Positions 36,118 through 48,211 of a DNA stretch of 64,000 nt are shown piece after piece. Location of the stretch: contig CAMYLZ010000012.1 of the NCBI GenBank assembly GCA_947259375.1, positions 62,001-126,000 of the forward strand, read 5' to 3'. This DNA is from an uncultured Parvularculaceae bacterium (GTDB taxonomy: Bacteria; Pseudomonadota; Alphaproteobacteria; Caulobacterales; Parvularculaceae). Within the stretch, counting starts at the first letter, position 1; every line of letters starts with the position of its first letter. Made by a program: the position numbers and the translations under genes. The notes beneath the pieces are model-generated. The model did no database searches, was not told the DNA's origin, and saw only the letters and a program-made list of their open reading frames with translations.

Positions 36118-36816
36118 TTATCGGCCCCCATAGCCGCCTTTAGGCTTGAGCAGACCGCGCAGCGCGCCATAGAGCGGCAAAAAGGCGATCGCGACAAACG
36201 CCTTGATGGCGAAATCGCCAATCATCCAGTTTAGCCACGGCGCGCCGCGGCCAAGATAAAGACCCGGAAAATAGACCAGCGCATAGACGCCATATCCGAA
36301 CAACGCGGCGAAAAGCGGCGCCCTCCACCAGCGCAGATCGCCGCGCACGACGTCATAAACGCTCGCCGCCACATATTGCCCCGCCATGGCGCTAGCCGTG
36401 AATACCATGGTGAAACGCACCCCCGGCAGATCACCGTCTTCTAACGATGGTGCAAGATAAGAAAGCTCAGCAAACACCGCCAACGCTGCAATTCCCCATG
36501 CAGCGGTTACGGCGCGCGAAGCTTCGTCGCCGCCAAATTTGCGCGCAAACAGAATTACGAGCAACGCCGCCAGCCCCATCAGGAAGCCGCCGCGCGACAA
36601 CCAGAGAGACGGCCGCGAGCCCACCGCTTCGCCAGCAAAGCGGTCAAACAGATGCATCGGAATATCAACGGTAAGAATGGCGGCGAGCAATAGCGGCGTC
36701 AGCACAGCCGCCATGGCCGCCATGCGTGAAAGCGCGGCCACCGCCGCCGCCGAGCGGCGCGCAAGGCGCTCAATCGCAGTTTCTTGTGGTTGGCGTTTTT
36801 CGACCGCCGCTTCCAT
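36118..36816 (-). CDS. Membrane protein, possibly VUT/YhhQ-type
   Basis: This 232-residue protein has about six hydrophobic helices after a 25-residue basic start. GQYVAASVYDVVRGDLRWWR and WLNWMIGDFAIKAFVAIAFL resemble the VUT family, to which the queuosine-precursor transporter YhhQ belongs, but the match is loose. It follows rpmB by 47 bp on the same strand. If it is not a VUT protein, it is an unassigned inner-membrane protein. Confidence 0.5.
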   Translation of the reverse strand: MEAAVEKRQPQETAIERLARRSAAAVAALSRMAAMAAVLTPLLLAAILTVDIPMHLFDRFAGEAVGSRPSLWLSRGGFLMGLAALLVILFARKFGGDEASRAVTAAWGIAALAVFAELSYLAPSLEDGDLPGVRFTMVFTASAMAGQYVAASVYDVVRGDLRWWRAPLFAALFGYGVYALVYFPGLYLGRGAPWLNWMIGDFAIKAFVAIAFLPLYGALRGLLKPKGGYGGR

Positions 36817-36863
36817 GCCGCCCTACCTTCTTGGCCAGGCGCGGTTGAATCAGCGCACGGCGC

Positions 36864-37142
36864 TTAGGAAGCTTTCGCCAGTTTTCGCTTCACTTTCAAG
36901 GCGCTTGGCGACAATTGCGCATCATCCGCCTTGGTAAGGAAAACGTCGAGGCCTCCAACATGGTCGACCGTACGCAAGGTTGATGCCGCAACCTTGAACT
37001 TGAAGCCCTCTCCAAGCTTGTCGGAATGCAGCGTCACATTGCACAAATTCGGCAGAAAACGCCGTTTTGTCTTATTGTTCGCGTGGGAGACGTTGTTTCC
37101 GGTTGTCGGACCAACGCCCGTCAGATCGCACCGCCGCGCCAT
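36864..37142 (-). CDS. rpmB: 50S ribosomal protein L28
   Basis: This 92-residue protein begins [20 protein letters not shown] and continues with [15 protein letters not shown], the L28 signature. [18 protein letters not shown] forms the C-terminal half. Length and pattern are normal for alphaproteobacteria. The leader to 37342 is shared with the divergent histidine kinase gene. Confidence 0.97.
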   Translation of the reverse strand: MARRCDLTGVGPTTGNNVSHANNKTKRRFLPNLCNVTLHSDKLGEGFKFKVAASTLRTVDHVGGLDVFLTKADDAQLSPSALKVKRKLAKAS

Positions 37143-37375
37143 GGGTCTAGCCTTCGCATGTTCGGTGCGTCGCGCCGGGTTCCGGCGGCGTTTGCACCCA
37201 GTTGAAACCTTGAAATCGAGCCGCGTCTCCTAGCCGAGGCTCGGCGAGGCGTCAAGGCGTATTCGCCTTCCATGCGCCGCAGCATGCCGCAATTGCGTAA
37301 TCTCCCCGTCGCCAGCGCTGCGATAAGCAAAATCTAAGGAATTTGCGCCATTTAGGAGACGAAGAAGGGCCCATT

Positions 37376-39175
37376 ATGCGAAACTCCCCACTGCTCGAGT
37401 TCTTTTGGCCGCCAATCATCGGCGACGACTATCTCGAAGCGGCGCGCAAGCGTTGCCTGATCGTGATCTCATTCGCGGCCGGGCTGGTCGGATTCGGATC
37501 CGGCATCCACAATTTCACCCAGTCCTTCACCGAATATCCCGTCCAGACGATGATCGCCGTCGCCGTGCCCCCGGTGCTGCTATTCTGCCCGGCCCTGTTG
37601 GCCCTCAAGGTCAGCACGCGAAAAGTCGCCTGGGTGTTTCTGATCGTGACATTCATTTCCATGCTCGCCGTCCCGATCATCGCCGGCGGCATGTTTTCAC
37701 GCGCGAATTTTTTCCTGCTGGCCTGGGCGGTCCTCACGACGCTGTTCCTTGGTTGGAAGCAAGGCGTCGGCGCCAGCCTGCTGGTGTTTTGCAGCTACTT
37801 ATTGCTGCATTCCATGCGCGCCGAGCTTTCGCCAAGCGTTTACGACGTTAATGCGGCGATGATTTCAGGCTGGCTTCTTTTTGCCTTGTCATCAACCCTG
37901 CTGGTTTTGATCATTGGCGCGGCGATCATCCAAAGGGAGATGGAACGCGCGACGTCAAGGCTCATCGAAGCACGCGCCGAAGCGGAAGCTGCTAATCAGG
38001 CGAAATCAGAATTTCTCGCCAAAATGAGCCATGAGATACGCACCCCCATGAACGGCATAATCGGCATGTCGGAAATGCTGAAAAAGTCGAAACTGTCGGG
38101 CGAACAACAGGTCTTCGCCAATACCATCATGGCGTCCGGCGAATCGCTCCTGACGATTATCAACGACATTCTCGACTTTTCAAAGATCGAGGCCGGCCGG
38201 CTAGAGTTTCGCAACGAACCATTCGTTCTCAAAGACCTGATCGAGCAGCTTCATATTCTGTTCAAACCGGGCGTGAGCGAGCGCGGCATCGATTTGCTGG
38301 TCGAAATCGACAAAGGCATCCCCTATTGCGTCAATGGCGATGCAAACCGCATCCGCCAGGTGCTGGTCAATCTACTCGGCAACGCCGTCAAATTTACGGA
38401 GGAAGGCCGCGTCACGCTTCGGGTGCGGGCGAATATCGATGACGGCGACGCAGAACTCGTCTTTGATGTTGAAGACACCGGCATCGGCATCGCTTCCGAC
38501 AAGCTCGAATGGATATTCGAAAGTTTCGAACAAGTCGACACAGTAAAGACGCGCCGTTTTGGCGGCACCGGCCTCGGCCTCGCAATATCAAGGCAGATAG
38601 CGCAGGCGATGGGCGGCGCCATCACTGTGCAGTCCGTCGAGGGCGAAGGTTCGACATTTACGTTTTGCGTCAACCTGCCGCTCGCCACCGCGCTGCCCGA
38701 AACCGAAGCGGCGCCCTCCGTCAAAGAAACCGAAGGCGCCGCTGAGATTACCCCAAGGCGGGGTGAAGCGCGGTCTATCCGTGTGTTGGCCGCCGACGAC
38801 AATGAGGTCAACAGGCTGGTGCTGAAATCAATGATCGACGCCGCCCGCTGCGACCTCGATTTCGCTGTCAACGGCGCCGAGGCTGTCGAAGCCTACAAGC
38901 AGGCGGAATATGATCTTGTCTTCATGGACATATCCATGCCGGTGATGGACGGCACCGAGGCGGCGCGGACGATCCGTCAATTTGAGCGCCAAACCGGGCG
39001 CGACTACACGCCGATCATTTGCCTGACCGCCCACGCCACCGATGGCCGGTCGCAAGAGTTCCTTGATTCAGGCATGGACGATATCGCGCCCAAACCGCTC
39101 AGCCAGAAAGTCGTCAAGCATATGATCGAAAAATGGGTGCGAGAATCGCCGGCAGATCAGCGGGCGTCCGCCTGA
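37376..39175 (+). CDS. Hybrid sensor histidine kinase/response regulator
   Basis: This 599-residue membrane kinase starts with about six hydrophobic helices (20-190). The HisKA phospho-site [17 protein letters not shown] has its His near residue 219. HATPase boxes are [19 protein letters not shown] and [13 protein letters not shown]-terminal receiver has DDNEVN and a phospho-acceptor Asp near 518 in [16 protein letters not shown] 37376 is preferred because the earlier TTG adds only 11 residues of unlikely sequence. No separate response regulator or sensor ligand domain is visible, so the signal is unknown. Confidence 0.93.
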   Translation: MRNSPLLEFFWPPIIGDDYLEAARKRCLIVISFAAGLVGFGSGIHNFTQSFTEYPVQTMIAVAVPPVLLFCPALLALKVSTRKVAWVFLIVTFISMLAVPIIAGGMFSRANFFLLAWAVLTTLFLGWKQGVGASLLVFCSYLLLHSMRAELSPSVYDVNAAMISGWLLFALSSTLLVLIIGAAIIQREMERATSRLIEARAEAEAANQAKSEFLAKMSHEIRTPMNGIIGMSEMLKKSKLSGEQQVFANTIMASGESLLTIINDILDFSKIEAGRLEFRNEPFVLKDLIEQLHILFKPGVSERGIDLLVEIDKGIPYCVNGDANRIRQVLVNLLGNAVKFTEEGRVTLRVRANIDDGDAELVFDVEDTGIGIASDKLEWIFESFEQVDTVKTRRFGGTGLGLAISRQIAQAMGGAITVQSVEGEGSTFTFCVNLPLATALPETEAAPSVKETEGAAEITPRRGEARSIRVLAADDNEVNRLVLKSMIDAARCDLDFAVNGAEAVEAYKQAEYDLVFMDISMPVMDGTEAARTIRQFERQTGRDYTPIICLTAHATDGRSQEFLDSGMDDIAPKPLSQKVVKHMIEKWVRESPADQRASA

Positions 39176-39280
39176 CTTTGAGAATTCGCGGCGCGCGCCT
39201 ATATTAAAGGCGATTCAGATGGAACCGCCGTCACGCGCGCCGGCTTGCCCCGAGGCTCGAGAGTTTAGACCATACCCCCC

Positions 39281-42396
<3,116 letters not shown>

Positions 42397-42400
<4 letters not shown>

Positions 42401-42819
42401 CCGACGCCCAGCCGGCGGCGGCGGGGCGCGGCGACGGACAGGAAAGCCAGCGCATCGACCAATGGCTGTGGCGCACGCGCCTGTTCAAGACCCGGACACT
42501 TGCGGCGAAATTTGTCAGCAGCGGCAATGTCCGCCTTACCCGCAACGGCGACACCACCAGGATCGACAAGGCAAGCGCCAACATCCGCCCGGGCGACACG
42601 CTGGTTTTTACACGGAACGAACGGCTGCGCGTTATTTCCGTCGCCGCCTGCGCCGGCCGCCGCGGCCCGCCAAGCGAAGCGCAAACGCTTTACGAAGACC
42701 ACTCCCCGCCGCCCCCGCCAAAGTCAAAGGCGGCGGCGGCTTTCGAAAGGGATAAAGGCGCAGGCCGCCCCACCAAGAAAGACCGCCGCGCGCTCAATGC
42801 ACTTAAAGCCGGCGACTAA
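42397..42819 (+). CDS. S4-domain RNA-binding protein (HslR-like)
   Basis: This 140-residue protein contains RIDQWLWRTRLFKTRTLAAKFV and GNVRLTRNGDTTRIDKAS, the S4 fold of HslR, a heat-shock protein that binds stalled 50S-tRNA complexes. A basic C-terminal tail follows (KDRRALNALKAGD). Its ATG overlaps the helicase stop, so the two RNA-acting proteins are co-translated. Confidence 0.88.
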
Positions 42820-42831
42820 GAAAGGTTCACC

Positions 42832-43284
42832 ATGCTCGACAAGATCCGCTCCCTGTTTCGCCAGACGGCGAATGCGCCCGAGGCGACCGAAACCGATCCG
42901 CGCCAACTCGCTTTCGCCGCGCTTCTCGTAGAAGCGGCGCGGGCCGATGAAGTTTACGCCGATCACGAAATCGCGATCATCGACCGGGCGATACGCTCGA
43001 AATTCACGCTCGACGCCGCCGGCGCCGCCGCCCTTCGCGAAAAGGCCGAAGCCGTTCAGAATAACGCCAACGACATCCAACGCTTCACGCGGGTGATGAA
43101 GGAAATGAGCCATGCCGAGAAAATCAGCCTCATCGAAGAGCTCTGGGAGATTATCCTGTCCGACGGAGACCGTGATTCCTTCGAGGATGCGCTGGTGCGC
43201 CGCATCTGCGGGCTGATCTATGTGGAGGACCGCGAAAGCGGCGAAGCGCGTCAGCGCGTTGAAGCGCGCCTAAAAGGAAAATGA
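42832..43284 (+). CDS. TerB-like protein
   Basis: This 150-residue helical protein has the TerB/tellurite-resistance-like pattern: LAFAALLVEAARADEVYADHEIAIID and SHAEKISLIEELWEIILSDGDRDSFED, with acidic pairs that in TerB bind metal. No other ter genes are present, so resistance to tellurite should not be assumed. AAGAAAGG precedes the ATG. It lies 12 bp after the S4 gene. Confidence 0.82.
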   Translation: MLDKIRSLFRQTANAPEATETDPRQLAFAALLVEAARADEVYADHEIAIIDRAIRSKFTLDAAGAAALREKAEAVQNNANDIQRFTRVMKEMSHAEKISLIEELWEIILSDGDRDSFEDALVRRICGLIYVEDRESGEARQRVEARLKGK

Positions 43285-43371
43285 GGAATATTGCCGGTTT
43301 CGCGGCTTGCGTCGCGGCCATGAGAGAGTAAAGAAGAGCCAAAACTTCACAGATTCAAGGAGCGCACCCCG

Positions 43372-43710
43372 ATGACTTACGTGGTGACTGAAGCGTGCAT
43401 CAAATGCAAATACACCGACTGTGTGGAGGTGTGCCCGGTGGACTGCTTCTACGAAGGCGACAACATGCTGGTCATCCATCCGGATGAATGCATCGACTGC
43501 GGCGTTTGCGAGCCTGAATGTCCCGCCGAAGCGATTATCCCGGATACCGAGGACGGCGCCGACAAATGGGTCGAGATCAACACCAAATACGCCGCCGAAT
43601 GGCCGAATATCACTCAGAAAATCGATGCCCTGCCCGGCGCTGATGATATTGTCGATGAAAAGGGCAAGTTCGAAAAATACTTCTCCGACAAGCCCGGCCA
43701 AGGCTCCTGA
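43372..43710 (+). CDS. fdxA: Seven-iron ferredoxin FdxA
   Basis: This 112-residue protein binds a [3Fe-4S] and a [4Fe-4S] cluster, with Cys sets [17 protein letters not shown] and [12 protein letters not shown]. The rest ([18 protein letters not shown]) is the FdxA C-terminal arm. AAGGAG precedes the ATG. In many alphaproteobacteria it lies directly before carD, as here. Confidence 0.95.
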   Translation: MTYVVTEACIKCKYTDCVEVCPVDCFYEGDNMLVIHPDECIDCGVCEPECPAEAIIPDTEDGADKWVEINTKYAAEWPNITQKIDALPGADDIVDEKGKFEKYFSDKPGQGS

Positions 43711-43761
43711 CGCCGTCGCCCTCCTCACGGCCATTGGCCCATAGCTTTTGTTGAAATTTTG

Positions 43762-43770
43762 TGCTAATAT
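43762..43770 (+). promoter_or_regulatory. Extended -10 promoter candidate for carD
   Basis: TGCTAATAT at 43762-43770 has the TG-N-TAATAT form of an extended -10 element inside an AT-rich patch after fdxA. No good -35 is seen. Start from here would give a leader of about 210 nt before carD. Confidence 0.4.
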
Positions 43771-43864
43771 CCTAGCTGAATCTTGGGTTCTCTTGCAGCA
43801 GGGCCATATTGGGCCGGAGCATTCAAAAGACTGTATAAGCCCCTGAAAAATCCCGCCTTTCTGA

Positions 43865-43883
43865 TTTTGGGGAGATCCCAAAA
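43865..43883 (+). other. Hairpin in the carD leader
   Basis: TTTTGGG (43865-43871) pairs perfectly with CCCAAAA (43877-43883) around a 5-base loop. It lies in the 279-bp gap between fdxA and carD, in which I find no gene. Confidence 0.5.
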
Positions 43884-43948
43884 CGCGCTGGTGTTCAGGT
43901 CCGGTCGGAACGCTCCTGCTTCAGGAAACATCAGATAGGAAATTGGCG

Positions 43949-43972
43949 CCGCCGGCTCTGTCGGCGGTTTTT
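43949..43972 (+). terminator. Terminator-like hairpin just before carD
   Basis: CCGCCG (43949-43954) pairs with CGGCGG (43962-43967), followed directly by five Ts. It ends 17 bp before the carD ATG, after the proposed promoter. It may attenuate carD or end a small transcript from the leader. Confidence 0.55.
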
Positions 43973-43989
43973 CAACGCAAGGGTCACAA

Positions 43990-44565
43990 ATGGCGACGAA
44001 ATCGAAAAAAAGCGTGACACGAAAGACGGCGGCGAAAAAATCGACGGCCAAGAAAGCCCCACCCCGAAAAACCGCCGCCAGGAATGCGACGGTGAAAACC
44101 ACCGCTCGAAAGGCCCCTGCCGCTTCGAAAAACGCCACTCAGAAGAAAGCCGCGCCGAAGACAGCCGCCAAGAAAACGGCCACGAAAAAAACCGCTGCAA
44201 TAAAGGCGACAGCGAAAAAAACCGTGACGAAAAAGACTGTCACCCGGAAATCAACAACCAAACCCGCCGCGAAGAAAGCGACTGTGAAAAGTACTGCGAA
44301 AACCCCCACCGCCAAGAAAGCGACCGTAAAAACGACGGCTGCAAAGAAACCAGCCGCCAAAAAAGCGAGCGTCAAAACCACCGCGAAAAAGGCTGCCCCC
44401 AAAGCGGCGGTCAAAACCGTAAAAAAACCGGCGCCCGCAAAGCCCGCTGCGGCAAAGAAAGCCGCCCCGGTAAAAAAAGCGGCCGCAAAGAAAGCGACCG
44501 CGACCAAGGCGAAGACCACCAAGAAAGTCGCTGCGGAAAAGCCGAAGAAGAAAAAGCTCGCCAAT
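43990..44565 (+). repeat. Lys/Ala-rich coding repeat tract
   Basis: AAG/AAA-GCC type codons recur in imperfect units for about 570 bp and encode the basic tail of the CarD protein. The tract is purine-rich on the coding strand and probably unstable in length between strains. Confidence 0.8.
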
Positions 44566-45213
44566 GTTGGCCAGGCGCCGCGCAAGACCACCCTCGCCGC
44601 GTCGATTCCGACTCCCACCAGCATTGCGCCGAAGGATACGCCCCAAGCGGATGCGGAGGCCTCTGACAATGCGCCGGCGTCGAAATCCGCTAAACAGGAT
44701 TTCAAGGTCAATGACAAGATCGTCTACCCGGCGCATGGGGTGGGCAAGATCGTCAGTCTCGAAAAACAGCAGGTCGCCGGCATTCCGATCGAGCTTTTCG
44801 TGATCAATTTCGATCAGGAAAAAATGAAATTGCGCGTGCCGACCGGCAAAGCGAAGGCCGCCGGCATGCGTCCCCTTTCCGACGAAAAGACGGTAAAGGA
44901 CGCAATCGGCACGCTCAAAGGCCGTGCTCGGATCAAGCGCACCATGTGGTCGCGCCGGGCGCAGGAGTATGACGCCAAGATCAATTCCGGCGACATCAAG
45001 CTCGTGGCGGAAGTGGTTCGCGACCTTTATCGCGGAGAAGACCAGCCGGAGCAAAGCTATTCCGAGCGCCAATTATTCGAGGCCGCCCTCGACCGCATGG
45101 CGCGCGAAGTCGCCGCCGTGCGCAGCGTCGATCTCGGCAAGGCGATCGAGGAACTTGAGGGCGTTTTGAAAAAGAAAACGGCGGCGGCGGCGGCAGCGGC
45201 GGCGAACGCCTGA
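43990..45213 (+). CDS. CarD-family RNA polymerase-binding regulator with histone H1-like N-terminal tail
   Basis: Residues 1 to about 200 are almost only Lys, Ala, Thr and Pro in repeats such as KKATVKTTA and AAKKAA, like the tails of eukaryotic H1 and bacterial AlgP/HupN. From about 237 the CarD RNA-polymerase-interacting domain begins (FKVNDKIVYPAHGVGKIVS), and a helical DNA-contact part continues to about 395 (SYSERQLFEAALDRMAREVA). Usual CarD/CdnL proteins are about 160-180 residues, so the tail more than doubles the length. AAGGG lies just before ATG 43990, which supports the long form. An intrinsic terminator follows. CarD stabilises promoter open complexes, and the tail should bind DNA without sequence preference (inference). 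Confidence 0.88.
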   Translation: MATKSKKSVTRKTAAKKSTAKKAPPRKTAARNATVKTTARKAPAASKNATQKKAAPKTAAKKTATKKTAAIKATAKKTVTKKTVTRKSTTKPAAKKATVKSTAKTPTAKKATVKTTAAKKPAAKKASVKTTAKKAAPKAAVKTVKKPAPAKPAAAKKAAPVKKAAAKKATATKAKTTKKVAAEKPKKKKLANVGQAPRKTTLAASIPTPTSIAPKDTPQADAEASDNAPASKSAKQDFKVNDKIVYPAHGVGKIVSLEKQQVAGIPIELFVINFDQEKMKLRVPTGKAKAAGMRPLSDEKTVKDAIGTLKGRARIKRTMWSRRAQEYDAKINSGDIKLVAEVVRDLYRGEDQPEQSYSERQLFEAALDRMAREVAAVRSVDLGKAIEELEGVLKKKTAAAAAAAANA

Positions 45214-45242
45214 CCGCCCCTTGTTTCCAACTTTCTTCAACC

Positions 45243-45274
45243 AAAAAGCCCTTGTGAAAGCACGGGCTTTTTTT
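45243..45274. terminator. Intrinsic terminator between carD and the nuclease-fold gene
   Basis: AAAAAGCCC (45243-45251) pairs with GGGCTTTTT (45264-45272), and the T run continues. It lies 30 bp after carD. The A-rich left side means it could also work for the opposite strand. Confidence 0.9.
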
Positions 45275-45314
45275 GCAACCGGACCCGCAATGCCGGAAAT
45301 TTCGGCGGCGTATG

Positions 45315-46082
45315 CTAACGCTCTCCCCCTTCACCACGCGGCGGCGCGAGCAATTCGATTTGCTTTTGATGCACGAGGTCGATCGATGGGCCGTTTATCT
45401 CGTCCACAAACCCGCGCACGCGAATCTTAGCGCCTGCAAGCGCCGCGAGGTCAAGACCGCCCTTCGCCCATAAGCGGCACAGGCGACCCGCAGCGCTGGC
45501 GGTAAAGTCAGTGCGATAATCTGCACCGAAATTAAGATAGCAGCGGCTGCGAACCGCATTGGCGTTGGCGACAACGCCTTCGATAAGGTGATAACCGCCG
45601 ACAGCGCCGCCGGCGGCGAGCGCATCGGCGATCTTGTATGCATCATAGGCCCAAAGCCCTTCATGACTGCGACGCGCCGCCGCTTCCCGCCTCATCAAAC
45701 GATCGATAAATGCAAGGTCGTCCGTATGCGGCGCCACCCGAACCGCGCCGGCCGAAACGAGCGCTTCCTGAACCGTTTCACCGCCGCCACGGCGTCTCAC
45801 CGAAACAGTGCGAACGCCCCACCGGGTTTTTGGCGCAACATCCTCAACCGCCAATTCACCTTCGAGCTGTTTTTGCAGTGCGCGCATCGCGGCCTCGAAA
45901 TAGGCCGGGCGGTCCGGCTTCAGGCTGTAGAGCGGCGGCGCTATGACATCGGCAAGCTGAAATTCCTCATCCCCGAGAATGAAACGGTCGCCGGAAAGCG
46001 CCCGCGCCCTGGCGCCGCCACGCGCCCCTTGCGATCCCAGAACGCAAGCGCCCGCATGGACGAGAAAGGCGCGCCGCTTCAT
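45315..46082 (-). CDS. SNase-fold (thermonuclease-like) exported protein
   Basis: This 255-residue protein has an N-terminal signal (MKRRAFLVHAGACVLG). An OB-fold domain like staphylococcal nuclease follows (FQLADVIAPPLYS, QKQLEGELAVEDVAPKTRWG, EALVSAGAVRVAP), and then a second beta domain (YHLIEGVVANANAVRSRCYLNFG). The usual SNase Asp-Ala-Pro-Glu turn reads IAPP, so the catalytic Glu seems to be missing and nuclease activity is doubtful. The start overlaps the pbpC stop by 4 bp, so it belongs to the cell-envelope operon. Confidence 0.7.
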   Translation of the reverse strand: MKRRAFLVHAGACVLGSQGARGGARARALSGDRFILGDEEFQLADVIAPPLYSLKPDRPAYFEAAMRALQKQLEGELAVEDVAPKTRWGVRTVSVRRRGGGETVQEALVSAGAVRVAPHTDDLAFIDRLMRREAAARRSHEGLWAYDAYKIADALAAGGAVGGYHLIEGVVANANAVRSRCYLNFGADYRTDFTASAAGRLCRLWAKGGLDLAALAGAKIRVRGFVDEINGPSIDLVHQKQIELLAPPRGEGGER

Positions 46083-48211
46083 CCGGCAACGACCCTCACC
46101 TTGGCGCGCGCCGACCGGCCTGCCCCGTCAACGACGACGATATCGTAAAAGCCCGCTTCATCTGGGCGCCAAAGATGCCTGCCGCTGGTCGCCTCGCGCG
46201 AAACCGGTTCGCCATTGACATACCAGCGATGCTCATGTGCGCCGCCTCGCGCCGCCAGCGCATAGCCGCGCTGTTCCGCACCAAGATAGATCTCGACGCC
46301 ATCGCGTGGAAAGACGATGCGCGGCGGCGCCGCCACGGCAGGTCGTTCGAACCGGGCAAGCACCGGCGCCAGCGCGTCCTGCGGCCCATCGCCAAGCGCA
46401 TCGTGAGCGCCGCCGCGCTGAAGCATGTCGAAAATATCAAACAACAGCGGGGCCGCCGTTCTGCGCCCCGTATGTCCCGGGCGCGGCGCCCCGTCAGCGC
46501 GCCCGACCCAAACGATTACTGTGTATTCACCGTCATGCCCGGCGGCCCAGGCATCGCGATAGCCGTATGACGTGCCGGTCTTGAACGCCACCGCCGACGC
46601 CTCGCGCGCGAGTGCCGCCGGCGCGCGGCCCTGGAGCGCGGGACTGTCCGCCAGGATTGCGCTGATGCGATGCGCCGTTTCTTCCGAGAACAGACGGTAG
46701 GCTGCGCTTGCAACGTCCTTCTCGTCTTCACGCCAGATCAGCGGCTTTACCGCACCGGCATCGCCCAGCGCGGCGTAAAGCGCCGCGAGCTCGCGCGCCG
46801 TCACGCCTGCGCCGCCTAATGCGAGCGCAAGGCCCGGCTTGCTGTCCGCCCGTTCGGGCGTACGCAAAGCGACGCCCGCCGATCGCAACAAGGACGCGAA
46901 GCGCGCCGCGCCCACCCGGTCCAGCGCGTTCACCGCCGGCACGTTCAGCGAATGCTGGAGCGCTTCGCGCACCCGCACCTCACCGCGAAATCCACGGTCG
47001 AAATTTTCCGGCGCGTAATCGCCGAAGGAGCGCGGCATGTCGTCGATCACCGTATCCGCACCCGCATGCCCTTCTTCAAAGGCCAGCGCGTAGATGAACG
47101 GCTTCAGCGCGGAGCCCGGCGAGCGCGCAGCCGCCGTCAGATCCATCCAGCCGCCGGGCGCATCAAGACCCGAAGAGCCAATGCTGGCGCGAACCGCGCG
47201 CGACTTGTTCTCAACGATCATCAAGGACGCGGTCGCGCCATCATCAAACTGTGCGGCATAATCCGTAAGTAGACTTTCCGCGCGCCGTTGCAGGTCCGCG
47301 TCGAGGCTTGCGCGGATTACGCCGCCTCCTCCTTCCGCTGCAAGGTTTCGCGCCGCATGATAGGCGTGGCGCGGCAATAGATGGCGGGTTTGCGGCAACC
47401 GCGCGTTTGCCGCTTCCTGCGCCAACCGAGGAGACAACGCGCCCAGCCCCTTCAGTTTTTCCAGAACCGCCGCGCGCGCGGCCCGCGCCGCATCCGGTTT
47501 CAAATCCGGACGGCGCGCTTCCGGCGCCTGCGGAAGTGCGATCAGAAGCGCTTGCTCCGCGTCTGTCAGCCGGCCCGGTTCCTTGTCGAAGTAAAGCCGG
47601 CTCGCGGCGCGCACACCTTCGATATTCCCGCCATAAGGCGCGAGCGTCAGGTATAGCTCGAGAATTTCCTGCTTTGATAAACGCCGCTCAAGCTGCAAGG
47701 CGCGCAGCATTTCGATCGCTTTTGATCCTGGCGTTCTCGGGCGCGGTTCAATCAGCCGCGCCGTCTGCATCGTGATGGTCGAGGCGCCGGAAGTAACGCG
47801 GCTCGCGCGCATGGACGCAGCGCCCGCACGCGCTACCGCCAGCAGGTCAACGCCCCAATGCGCATGGAATCTTTTGTCTTCGATGAGGATCAAGCGCTCG
47901 ATGAAAACTGGGTCAACCTCTTCGAGGCTGACGGCAAAACGCCAGCGTCCCTCGCTTGTAGTAAAGCCGTGCAGCCACGCGCCATGGCGATCGACCACCA
48001 GCGGCGAGACGGCCCGCGCCCGATCAATCTGCGGCGGAAAGAGAAGATCGAGCGCTGCAACGAACGCCAAACACGCTAATGCCGCCTTGGAGATCGCGCC
48101 GACAACGCCCCCGCCGAAAAATATGAATCGCGCCCATCGTGAGAACGCCAATCCTGCCCCTGCGCTTTCCGCGAAGCGCCGCACGCCGATCAAGCGGCGC
48201 AGCAATCTCAT
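46079..48211 (-). CDS. pbpC: Penicillin-binding protein 1C
   Basis: This 710-residue bifunctional cell-wall synthase has one TM helix near the N-terminus. A glycosyltransferase with EDKRFHAHWGVD (Glu near 110) follows, then a transpeptidase with SPGSALKPF (SxxK near 365), SLNVPA (SxN) and KTGTSYGYRD (near 540), and a C-terminal BiPBP_C domain. In enterobacteria pbpC sits beside the alpha-2-macroglobulin gene yfhM, and the same pair is found here with a 4-bp overlap. PBP1C is thought to repair the wall while the macroglobulin traps invading proteases. Confidence 0.95.
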   Translation of the reverse strand: MRLLRRLIGVRRFAESAGAGLAFSRWARFIFFGGGVVGAISKAALACLAFVAALDLLFPPQIDRARAVSPLVVDRHGAWLHGFTTSEGRWRFAVSLEEVDPVFIERLILIEDKRFHAHWGVDLLAVARAGAASMRASRVTSGASTITMQTARLIEPRPRTPGSKAIEMLRALQLERRLSKQEILELYLTLAPYGGNIEGVRAASRLYFDKEPGRLTDAEQALLIALPQAPEARRPDLKPDAARAARAAVLEKLKGLGALSPRLAQEAANARLPQTRHLLPRHAYHAARNLAAEGGGGVIRASLDADLQRRAESLLTDYAAQFDDGATASLMIVENKSRAVRASIGSSGLDAPGGWMDLTAAARSPGSALKPFIYALAFEEGHAGADTVIDDMPRSFGDYAPENFDRGFRGEVRVREALQHSLNVPAVNALDRVGAARFASLLRSAGVALRTPERADSKPGLALALGGAGVTARELAALYAALGDAGAVKPLIWREDEKDVASAAYRLFSEETAHRISAILADSPALQGRAPAALAREASAVAFKTGTSYGYRDAWAAGHDGEYTVIVWVGRADGAPRPGHTGRRTAAPLLFDIFDMLQRGGAHDALGDGPQDALAPVLARFERPAVAAPPRIVFPRDGVEIYLGAEQRGYALAARGGAHEHRWYVNGEPVSREATSGRHLWRPDEAGFYDIVVVDGAGRSARAKVRVVAG

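Noticed and set aside
42832-43284. Tellurite resistance function for the TerB-like gene
   Set aside because: No other ter gene is present; the fold alone does not show resistance.
43990-44565. CRISPR or tandem-repeat array in the repetitive tract
   Set aside because: The repeats are imperfect codon repeats in a single open frame and lack spacers.
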